DNA of 64,000 nucleotides from the NCBI RefSeq assembly GCF_002904335.1, contig NZ_PPHF01000061.1:1-64000 (forward strand), written 5' to 3'. Below, piece after piece: positions 54,607-63,418 of the stretch. A program made the translations under genes and the position numbers. Source of the DNA: Amycolatopsis sp. CA-126428 (GTDB lineage: Bacteria; Actinomycetota; Actinomycetes; Mycobacteriales; Pseudonocardiaceae). Each line of letters opens with the position of its first letter. The first letter of the stretch is position 1. The notes under the pieces were generated by a model. It did not search any database. It worked only from the letters and a program-made list of their open reading frames with translations, and was not told the origin of the DNA.

Positions 54607-55830
54607 ACGGCCCATCACCACGCCACCGGCGAACGACGCACACACGGGCAGCCGGGTGATCAGCGCGGCCTGGTAGGCGTGGTAGACGTCGGGCTTGCCC
54701 GGCCACACCGCGGCCGCGGGCGTGTTGCCGGGGTCGAGCTCGTGGTGCCAGGACCCGTTTTCCCGGTCCACGAAGTACTTCTCCGTGTAGTCGCACCACC
54801 GCCGGAACCACGAGAGGTACTGCGCCTCCCCGGTCGCCTGGTGCAGCACCCAGGCCGCGGCGATCGCCTCGGCCACGACCCAGTGCAGGCGGCTGCGCAC
54901 CACCGGCGTCCCCGCGAAGTCCGTGGTGTAGACGAAGCCGTCCGCGCCGTCGACCGACCAGCCGTCCCGGACCGCGGTGGCGAAGAGCGATCGGGCGCTC
55001 TCGAGGAGCCGGTCCGGGGCGCGGCTGCCCAGCGCGGTCCGCAGGTGCACCGCCAGCCGGGCCCATTCGAAGAGGTGCCCGATGGTGACGCCGTACGGCC
55101 GGAACGGGTGGGCCGGGTCGTCGCGGTGGTAGCCGGGCACCTCGGTCCACTCCGCCGTGAAGTGCTCGGGGAGCCGCCAGCCGTGCCCGCGGGCGACCCG
55201 GCCGACGAGCCGCTCGACGATGTGGGCGGCCCGCTCGCACAGCCGCGGGTCACCGGTGACCTCGGCGGCCGCGAGCAGGGCTTCGACGGCGTGCATGTTG
55301 GCGTTGGCCCCGCGGTAGGGCTCGAGCCGGGTCCACCCCCGGTCCCAGACGTCGGCCGCCAGGCCCGCCGCCGGCTCCCAGAAGCGGTCGTCGAACACGC
55401 CCAGCGCCTCGTCGAGCAGGACGCGGGCGTCGCCGATCCCGGCGGCGGCCGCGCTCGCCGCGGCGAGGATGACGAAGACGTGCTCGTAGGCGCGTTTGTC
55501 GTCGCCGACCGGGCCGGCCGCGGTGGCCGACGCGAACCACCCGCCGTGCTCGTCGTCGCGCAACAGGCCGGTCAGCGCGGCGACCCCGTGTTCCGCCAGT
55601 TCGCGGTCCTCGCCTCTCCCCTGGGCCACGGCGAGGGCGAAGACGTGCGTCATCCGGCACGTGATCCAGGTTTCGACCGGTCGCCCGCGCACCGGGCGGC
55701 CTTGCTCGTCCAGCCAGGCGAAGCCGCCTTCGGGGTGCCGGGAAGCACGGGCGAACTCCAGCAGCCGATCCGGCTCGGCGGACAACCAGGGCGGTACCAC
55801 CTCGGCGGCGAGCAGACGGCTCTCGGGCAC
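54592..55830 (-). CDS. AGE-family epimerase/isomerase (probable mannose isomerase)
   Basis: 412 residues, an (alpha/alpha)6 barrel of the N-acylglucosamine 2-epimerase family. Conserved catalytic pieces: RMTHVFALAVAQG, RGANANMHAVEALLAA, GHLFEWARL and WHHELDPGNTP, supplying the His pair and Arg used in proton transfer. Members include mannose isomerase, cellobiose 2-epimerase and GlcNAc epimerase. Next to a beta-mannosidase, conversion of mannose to fructose is the simplest role. Start GTG 55830 is fixed by AAGGAGGCCAG. Confidence 0.85.
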   Translation of the reverse strand: MPESRLLAAEVVPPWLSAEPDRLLEFARASRHPEGGFAWLDEQGRPVRGRPVETWITCRMTHVFALAVAQGRGEDRELAEHGVAALTGLLRDDEHGGWFASATAAGPVGDDKRAYEHVFVILAAASAAAAGIGDARVLLDEALGVFDDRFWEPAAGLAADVWDRGWTRLEPYRGANANMHAVEALLAAAEVTGDPRLCERAAHIVERLVGRVARGHGWRLPEHFTAEWTEVPGYHRDDPAHPFRPYGVTIGHLFEWARLAVHLRTALGSRAPDRLLESARSLFATAVRDGWSVDGADGFVYTTDFAGTPVVRSRLHWVVAEAIAAAWVLHQATGEAQYLSWFRRWCDYTEKYFVDRENGSWHHELDPGNTPAAAVWPGKPDVYHAYQAALITRLPVCASFAGGVVMGRSGGG

Positions 55831-55867
55831 CTGGCCTCCTTGTTCGCACATCAGAGCCCGCCCAGCT

Positions 55868-55896
55868 TACTTCATTAATCTATCTAATCAAGTCAC
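55868..55896 (-). promoter_or_regulatory. Weak promoter of the epimerase gene
   Basis: Minus strand GTGACT (55896-55891), 17-nt spacer, GAAGTA (55873-55868). It contains GACTTGATTA, a variant of the word at the other three promoters of the cluster. AT-rich for this genome. The boxes are the poorest of the four. Confidence 0.4.
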
Positions 55897-56972
55897 TCAC
55901 GAGCTGATCCTCACCGCCGTCCCCGGCTGGCCGCTGCCCGCGTCCATGCATTTCGTGCCGTTGTAGACCCGCAGCTCGCCGGCCGTCGTCGGCGTCCAGC
56001 GCTGGTTGGTCCCGCCGTTGCAGGTCCAGACGACCAGCGCGGTGCCGGTCGCCTGGGACTGGTTCGCTACGTCGACGCACTTGCCGGAGCCCGCGCCGAC
56101 CAAGCTCACCGCCTGGTCGCCCGGCCCGGGGTCACCGCCGCCCGGTTCGTCGAGCGGGCAGGTGCTGCGGTAGCCCGAAATGCCGGTCGAATCCGCCAGG
56201 GACGGGCACCGGAACTTGCTGTACCGGGTGTCGTGGTCGGCGAAGATCTTCAGCCACGGGATGGCCCGCACCCGTGAGTTCGAGGTAGCCCTTCTCCACC
56301 CCGGCCGGAATGCCGTTGTAGAGGTTCTGGACGCTCGACGGGCTGACGGTCCCGTCGCTCTGCCCGGCCAGCAGCAGCGCCGGAACGTGGTCGGTGGTCA
56401 GGTTCTGCGACGGGCTGAACGGCGCCAGCCCGACCGCGGCCCACAAGGACGGCCGGTGCAGCGCGGCGTACATCGCACCCCCGCCACCCATCGAGTGCCC
56501 CATCACCGCCAGGCGCTGGGTGTCGACCCGGTCCCGGACCGAGCTGCGCTGGGTCAGGTAGTCCAGGCGGCCAGCAGCTGGGTGCCGCGGGCGGTGTCGT
56601 AGTCGGTGCGGCTGAGCGTGTCGATCCCGATGACGACGAACCCGAACGAGGCCAGCCAGGGCCCCATCCACACGCCTTCGGCCGCCCAGGTGGCGGTGTA
56701 GCCGGGCACGATCGCGATCGCCCCGAACTTGCCCTGCGCGGTGTCGGCCGGGTAGTGGATCTTGCCCGCGGCGAAGCCGTTCCCGCCGCCCACGCTCAGC
56801 TCCGCGGTCGCGAAGGTCCCCCGCGTGGCCGCGACGCTCGCCGTGGTCGGGTCGGGCCTCGCTGGTACGGGTTGTCGGCGGCGAAGGCCGGCCGGGCACC
56901 GGCCGGCGTGACGATCCCGAGGACGACCGCCACGGCGGCCAGAGCCACCGCCCACCTCGATCCACGGAACAT
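55897..56972 (-). pseudogene. Cutinase/polyester-hydrolase-like enzyme with ricin-B lectin, broken
   Basis: Four frames are needed to read one protein. Frame 1: MFRGSRWAVALAAV signal peptide to DNPYQ. Frame 2: DPTTASVAATRGTF to TQLLAA. Frame 3: LDYLTQRSSV through the nucleophile motif MGHSMGGGG and LLAGQSDGTVSPSS (catalytic Asp) to YLELTGAGH. Frame 4: PWLKIFADHDTRYSKF and a ricin beta-trefoil to AVRISS. At the last break about 12 residues after the catalytic His are missing; the others look like one-base losses (near 56868 and 56570). The order is that of actinobacterial cutinases of the LCC/Thermobifida type, which hydrolyse cutin and synthetic polyesters. Real start ATG 56972. No functional product is expected. 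Confidence 0.82.
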
Positions 56973-57000
56973 GGGACCTGTTCCTTCCTTGGTGTCTTGG

Positions 57001-57744
57001 TCACCCGATGACCGCGGCGAGCCGGGCCGCGATCTTCCGGTGCCCCGCGTCGTTCGGGTGGGTGCCGTCCGCGGTGTCGGTGGCCGGGCCGATCCAGCCT
57101 TCCGTGGCGATGTGACGCACCTTGCCGTCGCCCGCGTCGTTCCGGGCGGCGACCGCGGCCTTGGTCTCGGTGGGCGCCGGACACGGTGTGCGAGCGGTCG
57201 TTGGTGCCGAGGTTGATCACCACGTCGCTGACCTGGTAGCGGGAGAAGTCCCAGTCCGGCGTGCTGGTGTCCAGGCCCGTCTCGAAGTACTTGTAGCCCG
57301 CCGTGATCGAGTCGCCGACGAACCTCACGATCCGGGACGGCACGCTCACCGCCACGGTGTACGCGCCGGAGTCCAGGCTCACGCCCTGGAACACCTCGTC
57401 ACCGTGGTAGGAGCCGGCATCCTGCCGGTAGGCCACCCGCAGCGTGTGCGTGCCCGGCGGGAGCCGGGCCGGCGTCAGGTTCACCGTCCCGCTCACGTTC
57501 CGGTACGACGCCCCGGCGCCGCCATCGACACTCGCGTACAGGTCGACGCTCGCGCGTTGACGCAGTTTCACCGTGGCCCGGTGAAGCCCACCACCGCGTA
57601 GGCGCCGGCCCACCCGGGCACGTAGGCAGCCGGCGACCGGGCGTCCCACCGCCCGGAGTACCGGATGTTCGAGTCGGACGGCGAGCCGTCAACCGTGGCG
57701 GCCACCGCGAGCGTCATGGCCCGCACCTTCCGACCGATCGTCAT
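57001..57744 (-). pseudogene. Secreted SGNH acetylesterase-like gene, broken by deletions
   Basis: Starts at ATG 57744 with SNIRYSGRWDARS and YVPGWAGAYAVVGFTG, a jelly-roll N-domain, then shifts frame near 57585 to VKLRQRASVDLYAS. FVGDSITAG (nucleophile Ser) is followed at once by YFETGLDTSTPDWDF, so a large part of the fold is deleted, and after NLGTNDRSHTVSG another deletion and shift lead to TKAAVAARNDAGDGKV and DGTHPNDAGHRK (catalytic Asp/His) ending at 57001. A signal peptide core also seems lost. The parent resembles carbohydrate acetylesterases of the CE2/SGNH type, plausible for deacetylating mannan or xylan. Confidence 0.8.
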
Positions 57745-57772
57745 CACTTGTCCGCTTCCGCGGTTGTTCGTC

Positions 57773-58690
57773 CTAACGGGACAGTCCGAAGAAGTCGATC
57801 GCGTACTGGGCCATGCCGTCGACCAGCACGTTGTGCGGACCGCCCTGAACGCTGATGCCCTCGACCTGGACGGTGCCGCCCGCGGTGTAGCGAGTGCGGG
57901 TCCAGGTCGGTTGCGGGCGGTCGGTCGTGGTCGGCGTCTGGCCGATGCCGGCCACGTTCGTCCACTGCTTGATCGCTTCCCCGAAGTCGGGGTACCGGAG
58001 GACGTCGTCGGCGGTGCCGTGCCACAGCTGCATCCGCGGCCTGGGCCCGGTGTAGCCGGGGTACGCCCCGCGGACGAGGTTGCCCCACTGCTGCGGGGTC
58101 TTGACGATCTGCCCGTTGGCGCACTGGCTGTTCCACTCGGAACCGTCGGTCGTGGCGAAGCAGCCGAACGGGACACCCGCGAAGGCGGCGCCCGCCTTGA
58201 ACACGTCCGGGTAGGCACCGAGCAGCACGTTCGTCATCATTCCGCCCGACGAGTGACCGGTGGCGTACACGCGCCCGGCGTCCGCGTGGTAGCGCTGCAG
58301 GACGTACCGGACCATGGACACGATTCCCACCGGGTCGCTCCCGCCGTCGTGCCGCAACGCCTGGGGGGAGGCCACGTCGAAGCACTTGCTCGCCCGGGTC
58401 ACCGACGGGTAGACGACGATGAACCCGTAGCGGTCGGCCAGCCGGGCGAACTCGGTGTTGGTGTAGAAGGCCGGCCCGGAACCGGTGCAGTAGTGCACCG
58501 CCACGAGGACCGCCGGCCGAAGCTTCACGGAGTTCGGCACGTACAGGTACATCCGGAGGTTCGACGGGTTCGCCCCGAAGTCCGCGATCCGGGTCAGTGA
58601 AGCGGCGGACGCCGAGGGCGCCCCCGTGATCAGGGCCGCGGCGACCAGTGGCACCGCGAGCAGGCGACGGAAGATCTTTCCTCTGGCCAT
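57773..58690 (-). CDS. Secreted CE1/PHB-depolymerase-like esterase
   Basis: 305 residues. Signal peptide (about 1-29) and an alpha/beta-hydrolase fold of the esterase-PHB family: nucleophile Ser147 in YATGHSSGG, Asp in HGTADDVLRY, His in GGPHNVL. The VHYCTGSG oxyanion region and paired Cys (VHYC, SKCFD, FGCF) fit acetylxylan or feruloyl esterases that act on plant polysaccharide. Start ATG 58690 after AGGAGG. A CebR-like site lies 52 bp upstream. It is the only intact secreted esterase of the island. Confidence 0.87.
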   Translation of the reverse strand: MARGKIFRRLLAVPLVAAALITGAPSASAASLTRIADFGANPSNLRMYLYVPNSVKLRPAVLVAVHYCTGSGPAFYTNTEFARLADRYGFIVVYPSVTRASKCFDVASPQALRHDGGSDPVGIVSMVRYVLQRYHADAGRVYATGHSSGGMMTNVLLGAYPDVFKAGAAFAGVPFGCFATTDGSEWNSQCANGQIVKTPQQWGNLVRGAYPGYTGPRPRMQLWHGTADDVLRYPDFGEAIKQWTNVAGIGQTPTTTDRPQPTWTRTRYTAGGTVQVEGISVQGGPHNVLVDGMAQYAIDFFGLSR

Positions 58691-58741
58691 GGTGGTCCTC
58701 CTTCGGTGCGGGTATCGAGGCGGTTCGGCCCGGGCACGATG

Positions 58742-58755
58742 AGGAAGCGCTTTCT
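58742..58755. promoter_or_regulatory. Divergent CebR-like operator before the esterase gene
   Basis: AGGAAGCGCTTTCT keeps the AAGCGCTT centre and near-palindromic arms but matches only about nine of 14 positions of the CebR consensus. Weaker than the other three sites. Confidence 0.42.
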
Positions 58756-58915
58756 CAGCTCCGGCAAGAAGGCAACCGCACGGCCGGGAAAGAGGCAAGA
58801 CCGTTCGCCGTCGACTTCCGCGAAAGCAAACCGGAACGGGAACAAATTTCCGACCGCAACTGAACGATAAGCGCCCGAGTCACCTGCTGCGACGGCGTCC
58901 GGGGGCACGGCTCGT

Positions 58916-59878
58916 TCAGGCGACGCTCGGCCAGCCGGCCGAATCGTAGGTCAGGCGGTTGACGCCCAGCAGGGACGCGCCGTTGTCGGCGTAGTAGTGG
59001 TAGACGAGCAGGTCGCCGTCGTTGTCGGCGAGCACGGCCTCGTGGCCCGGCCCGTGGACGCTGCCGTGGCCGGCCAGGATTTCGGTGCCACCACCGGAAT
59101 TCATCGCCACGCCGTTGCGGTCGGCGTAGGGCCCGGTGACGCTCGTGGACCGGCCGACCATCACCCGGTAGGTGCTCGACGCACCCCGGCAGCACAGGTC
59201 GAACGACACGTACTGGTAGTAGTACTGGCCGCGCTTGACGATGAACGGCGCCTCGATCGCGCCGCCGCCCCGCCCGGCGATTGCGGTCAGGCCGCTCCCC
59301 TGGCGCAACCCGGTCGCCGGGTTCAGCTGGATCAGCTTGATGCCCGACCAGAACGAGCCGAAGTCCAGCCACCACCGGCCCTGATCGTCCACGACCAGGT
59401 TCGGGTCGATGGCGTTGAAGTTGTCACCACTACGGGATTCGACGACCAGGCCCCGGTCGGTCCAGCTGCCGGAATTGCCGGACGGGCTGGTGGCCAGGAA
59501 GATCGCCGAGTGGTTGGAGCCGAACGTGGAAGCCGCGTAGTACAAGGAGAACTGGCCGTTGTGGTAGGAGATGTCCGGAGCCCACAGGGCGCGGCTTCCG
59601 CCGGTGTAGGCCGTGGTCCACGGCGCTCCGTTCGGGAACACCGAACCGGCGTTGCGGAACGCGACGCGGTCGGTGGACGTCTTCAACGCGAGGTTGTCGC
59701 CCGTGTGCGCCACCAGGTAGCTGCCGTCCGGGCGTTTCACCACGCTCGGGTCGTGCACGCCGATGTCTCCGGTGACGCGCCCGGGATTCGGGTAAGTAGC
59801 CGCGTCGGCGGCCGGTGGGGCGAGGAACGCCGTCGCGAACAGGACGACTGCGATGAACCGTGCTCGAGCGGCCGGCAT
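58916..59878 (-). CDS. Secreted GH43 endo-arabinanase-type enzyme
   Basis: 320 residues. Signal peptide (1-26), then a five-bladed propeller: general base Asp43 in GVHDPSV, pKa modulator Asp158 in NAIDPN, acid Glu209 in GGGAIEAPF, as in GH43 arabinan endo-1,5-alpha-L-arabinosidases. It opens pectic arabinan side chains outside the cell. Start ATG 59878 with GGAGGCACC. A CebR-like operator is 49 bp upstream. Confidence 0.9.
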   Translation of the reverse strand: MPAARARFIAVVLFATAFLAPPAADAATYPNPGRVTGDIGVHDPSVVKRPDGSYLVAHTGDNLALKTSTDRVAFRNAGSVFPNGAPWTTAYTGGSRALWAPDISYHNGQFSLYYAASTFGSNHSAIFLATSPSGNSGSWTDRGLVVESRSGDNFNAIDPNLVVDDQGRWWLDFGSFWSGIKLIQLNPATGLRQGSGLTAIAGRGGGAIEAPFIVKRGQYYYQYVSFDLCCRGASSTYRVMVGRSTSVTGPYADRNGVAMNSGGGTEILAGHGSVHGPGHEAVLADNDGDLLVYHYYADNGASLLGVNRLTYDSAGWPSVA

Positions 59879-59926
59879 GGTGCCTCCGTGGGGATCCGAC
59901 GATGGTGTTGCTGACGGACTCACGGC

Positions 59927-59940
59927 TGGAAGCGCTCTCA
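59927..59940. promoter_or_regulatory. CebR-like operator of the arabinanase gene
   Basis: TGGAAGCGCTCTCA, the reverse complement of the mannanase site at 44089-44102 (all 14 bases), two mismatches from the CebR palindrome. Confidence 0.68.
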
Positions 59941-60097
59941 GCGGAGATTAGCCGAAGCTGTGCGACGCCGACAAGACCGCCGTCTCACGTGCGGCCGCCC
60001 GTCGTCTGGCGCACGGATGCCGGAACGCTGCCCAGCACTTAGTCAAGATTTATGATTATCATAGATCTGGACCAAGTAGCGGACTGAGGAGCTGACG

Positions 60098-61273
60098 ATG
60101 TCGGTCATCGAGCTGACCACCTTCACCGTGACCCCGGAGAACACCGAGGCGATGCTGGCCGCGCGCCCGGGCATGGTGGCCGCGTTCCGGCGGGACCGGC
60201 GCGGCTTCCTCGCCGCTCGCCTGGTCCGCCTCGACGAGCGGACCTGGCTGGACTTCGTCGAGTGGACCGACGACGCAGCGTGGGACGAGTCCAAGGCGAA
60301 GGGTGCGAACCTGCCGGAGATCGGGGCCTTCTTCGCGACGATCGGCTCCCTGGTCGGCGCCGAGCGCGGTGTTCGCTACGACGACGCCGAGGACGGCGCC
60401 CGGCGCGTCCGCACCGTCGCCTACGGCCCCGAGCCGTCGCAGGTCGGCGAGCTGTACCTGCCCGAGGGCGACGGCCCGTTCCCCGTCGTCGCCGTCGTCC
60501 ACGGCGGGTACTGGACGGCCATGTGGGACCGCCGCCAGATCACCGACGTCGCCGACGACCTCGTCGCTCGCGGGTACGCGGTCTGGAACGTCGAATACCG
60601 CCGGATCGGCGAGCCGGGCGGCGGGTGGCCCGGCACCTTCCACGACGTCGCCGCCGCCATCGACGCCCTCGACGGCCTGGACCCCGCGCTCGACCTCCGC
60701 CGGGTCGTGCTCCTCGGCCACTCCGCCGGCGGGCACCTGGCCACGTGGGCCGCCCACCGCGGTGCCCTGCCGCCCGAGGCGCCCGGTGCGCGCCCGAAGG
60801 TCACCCCGGCCGGCCTGGTCGAACTGGCCGGCGCGCTCGACCTGCGGGCGGCCGACGCCGAGGGCTTCGGGAAGGTCCTCGCCGACCCGGACGCCGAACC
60901 GCCGGAGGACGCGCCCGAGCCGGCCCGGCCCGAAACGTGGCCCGCCGTCGCGGCGGCCGTCGGCGACGGGATCCTGCCGGTGCTGCTGGGCGGGCACGCC
61001 GCCGACGTGCCCGAGCGCTACGCGTGGACGTCGCCGCTGGAGCTGGCCGGCGCCGGCGTCCCGGTCCTCGCCGTCCACGGCACCGCCGACGAAGCCGTGC
61101 CCGCCGACTGGAGCCGGCGCTACGTCGAGAAGGTCGCCGCCGAGGGCGGCATCGCCCGCTACGTCGAGGTCGAGGGTGGCACCCACTTCGACGTCGTCCG
61201 GCCGGGCCACCCGGTGTGGGCGGAGATCACCGGCTGGATCCGTGAAACCATCACGGGGCCGGAGCAGGCGTGA
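60098..61273 (+). CDS. ABM-like domain fused to an alpha/beta-hydrolase
   Basis: 391 residues. Residues 1-95 look like an antibiotic-biosynthesis-monooxygenase/ferredoxin-like domain (VIELTTFTVTPENTEAML, ERTWLDFVEWTD). Residues 100-391 are an alpha/beta-hydrolase close to kynurenine formamidase-like esterases: oxyanion HGGYW (135-139), nucleophile Ser209 in LLGHSAGGH, Asp in HGTADEAVP and His in GGTHFDVV. ABM domains handle quinones or bind small aromatic ligands, so the two may process one substrate in sequence. Start ATG 60098 with GAGGAG. The stop overlaps the start of a MarR gene (GTGA), which probably regulates it. Confidence 0.82.
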   Translation: MSVIELTTFTVTPENTEAMLAARPGMVAAFRRDRRGFLAARLVRLDERTWLDFVEWTDDAAWDESKAKGANLPEIGAFFATIGSLVGAERGVRYDDAEDGARRVRTVAYGPEPSQVGELYLPEGDGPFPVVAVVHGGYWTAMWDRRQITDVADDLVARGYAVWNVEYRRIGEPGGGWPGTFHDVAAAIDALDGLDPALDLRRVVLLGHSAGGHLATWAAHRGALPPEAPGARPKVTPAGLVELAGALDLRAADAEGFGKVLADPDAEPPEDAPEPARPETWPAVAAAVGDGILPVLLGGHAADVPERYAWTSPLELAGAGVPVLAVHGTADEAVPADWSRRYVEKVAAEGGIARYVEVEGGTHFDVVRPGHPVWAEITGWIRETITGPEQA

Positions 61274-61761
61274 ACGAGGAGGTGCGGGCGATCACCCGAG
61301 CGGAACGCAACTCGACGGACCCCGACCTGGGCGTCCTCGCGGGCCGGCTGCTGTTCGCCGTACAGCGGGAGCTGTTCTCGAGGCTCGCCGAGCAAGGCTT
61401 CGACGACCTGAAACCCCGCCACGGCGCGGTGCTGGCCTACCTCGACGAGGACGGGGTGCGCGCCACCGACCTGTCGCGGCTGTCCGGCCAGCACAAGCAG
61501 AACATCGGCATCCTCATCGACGAACTGGAGTCACTCGGGTACGTCGAGAGGAGCCCCGATCCGAGCGACCGCCGGGCGAAGCTCATCCGTCCCACCGAGC
61601 GCGGTGTCGCGCAGATGCGCACGGCGGACGCGATCATGGCGGCCATCCAGCGGCGGCACACCGAACGCCTCGGGGACGAGGACTACGGGCGGTTCAAGCG
61701 CCAGCTCATCGAAATCACCGAGCACCAGCGCGCCCACAACACCTCCCGCGGCGACGACTGA
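61270..61761 (+). CDS. MarR-family regulator
   Basis: 163 residues. Winged helix: LKPRHGAVLAYLDEDGVRATDLSRLSGQHKQNIGILIDELESLGYV with the DPSDRRAKLIRPT wing. GTG start overlaps the stop of the hydrolase gene, so it is the second gene of that operon and likely its autorepressor. Upstream of the operon, AT-rich TTATGATTATCATAG at 60049-60064 may hold its operator. Confidence 0.83.
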   Translation: MNEEVRAITRAERNSTDPDLGVLAGRLLFAVQRELFSRLAEQGFDDLKPRHGAVLAYLDEDGVRATDLSRLSGQHKQNIGILIDELESLGYVERSPDPSDRRAKLIRPTERGVAQMRTADAIMAAIQRRHTERLGDEDYGRFKRQLIEITEHQRAHNTSRGDD

Positions 61762-61863
61762 GCACTCACTACCGTTCTCACAGCGGTAAAAGGTCCGCCG
61801 GCAAAGGTGCTTGCTCCAGATGGGGCCAGAGCGAACGGCCCGCGTTCTGGAACTATTGCGCGC

Positions 61864-62313
61864 ATGGCAGACAGCGCGACATCGCCGGCGCGGGAGTGCG
61901 CCTTCTGCGCCATCGTGGCGCGCCAGGCCGAGGCCAGCGTGGTGCACGAGGACGAGGTCGTCGTTGCCTTCATGGACATGAACCCCGTGACGCCCGGCCA
62001 TCTTCTCGTCGTGCCACGTGAGCACGCCTCGGGCCTCGAAGACCTCGATCGAGCCACGAGCGCACACGTCTGGTCGGTCGGGCACGACCTGGCCCGAGCC
62101 TTGCGACGCTTACGCAGGGGCTGCGAGGGAATCAACATCCTCCTCTGTGACGGCGAAGCCGCCTTCCAGACGGTCTTCCACTTCCACCTTCACGTCATCC
62201 CCCGCTACGCAGGAGACGGCTGGACGCTCAAGGCCGACACCCCGGAACGCGAGAGATCGCTCCTCGAGAGTGACGCGCAAGCGATCAGAGACGCCATCGC
62301 GTCGACGGGCTGA
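61864..62313 (+). CDS. HIT-family nucleotide hydrolase/transferase
   Basis: 149 residues. CAFCAIVARQAEAS with the Cys pair near the N-terminus, DMNPVTPGHLLVVPREH, and the histidine triad HFHLHVIPR. HIT proteins act on nucleoside phosphoramidates or dinucleoside polyphosphates. Start ATG 61864; no clear ribosome site, so possibly leaderless. No operon partners. Confidence 0.87.
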   Translation: MADSATSPARECAFCAIVARQAEASVVHEDEVVVAFMDMNPVTPGHLLVVPREHASGLEDLDRATSAHVWSVGHDLARALRRLRRGCEGINILLCDGEAAFQTVFHFHLHVIPRYAGDGWTLKADTPERERSLLESDAQAIRDAIASTG

Positions 62314-62402
62314 CCGCGACTAGGCCGTGCGGGTGACACGGCTCAACCCACCGGTGCGGCGGCGCGTGGACCCGGCGTCGACCGATTCCGAGGGGGATTC
62401 GT

Positions 62403-63401
62403 ATGTTCCGACGTGCTGCCGCGCTCACCTTCGCGGCACTCGCACTGGGCTCCACCGTCAGCGCGCCTTCCGCGACCGCGGCCGGGGCCTGCACCTGGAC
62501 CGCGCACAACATCGAGGCGCCCGACGGCTACTTGGCCGCCGATGTCCACATCAGGGGGACCGACAGCCGCGGCAACTACTCCGGGGACGTCAGCGACCGG
62601 AGCGTCGACATGGGCCGGGTCGTGCTCTGGACCGAGGGCAAGCCGCGCATCCCGGACGCGGTCGCGGCGTTCGTCTACCCGAACGTCGTCGACGAGAACT
62701 CCGCGGGAACCGTGCTGCTGGACGGCGGCCTTCCGTCGACCCCCCGGGGCGTCTACCTGTTCAGCGGCGGCCACCGCGGTCCCGGCACGCTGAGCCGCCT
62801 GCCCGACCCGCCCGGCTACCGGCTCGAATCGGCCGTCGCCCTCGACGACCGCGGTGACGTGCTCGCCTCCGCCACCGATCTCGAGGACGGCCACCGGGTG
62901 AGCGTCCTGTGGCCGGTCCTGGCCGCGGGACCGCGGATCATCGACATCCCGGACCGGTACGGCATGGACCTCGACGACGACGGCACGGTGCTGCTCGGCG
63001 CCCCGGACAGCAAGCTCGGCGGACTCTGGCGGGCCGGCGTCGTCACCCCGCTGACCGGCGAAGACCGGCCCGTGCTGATCCGCCAGATCCGCAACGGCGT
63101 CGTGGTCGGCACGGCGATCGACTCGTGGCCCGCTTCACGCGCCCTGGCGTGGCACGGCCCGGCCGACCCGCGTCCCCTCGAGCAGGGCGGGACAGCGGAA
63201 GCGACCAACAAGCACGGACTGATCGCGGGCAGCCTGACCAACCTGATCGGACCGGCCGCGGTCTGGCAGGACACCAAGCTCCTGGGCCGGCTCCCGTTCC
63301 CCGACGGCGGCGACGCGGACGTGTTCGTCATCGGCGACGACGGCGTGATTTTCGGCAACACCAGCAACGCGCCGGCCGCGCTGCGCTGGACCTGCACCTG
63401 A
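62403..63401 (+). CDS. Secreted beta-propeller-like protein of unknown function
   Basis: 332 residues. Signal peptide to about residue 26 (SATA), then six or more loosely repeated segments of the form VxLDDRGDVLASATD, GMDLDDDGTVLLGAPD, VFVIGDDGVIFGNTS, like the HAF or RCC1-type beta repeats of secreted actinobacterial proteins. One Cys at each end (GACTW, RWTCT) may pair. No catalytic motif. Start ATG with GAGGGGGAT upstream. Confidence 0.75.
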   Translation: MFRRAAALTFAALALGSTVSAPSATAAGACTWTAHNIEAPDGYLAADVHIRGTDSRGNYSGDVSDRSVDMGRVVLWTEGKPRIPDAVAAFVYPNVVDENSAGTVLLDGGLPSTPRGVYLFSGGHRGPGTLSRLPDPPGYRLESAVALDDRGDVLASATDLEDGHRVSVLWPVLAAGPRIIDIPDRYGMDLDDDGTVLLGAPDSKLGGLWRAGVVTPLTGEDRPVLIRQIRNGVVVGTAIDSWPASRALAWHGPADPRPLEQGGTAEATNKHGLIAGSLTNLIGPAAVWQDTKLLGRLPFPDGGDADVFVIGDDGVIFGNTSNAPAALRWTCT

Positions 63402-63418
63402 CGAACGAGGAGCGTTCC

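Noticed and set aside
54592..55830. AGE protein as sialic-acid pathway enzyme
   Set aside because: No neuraminate lyase, kinase or sialidase nearby; the mannoside context makes mannose isomerase more likely.
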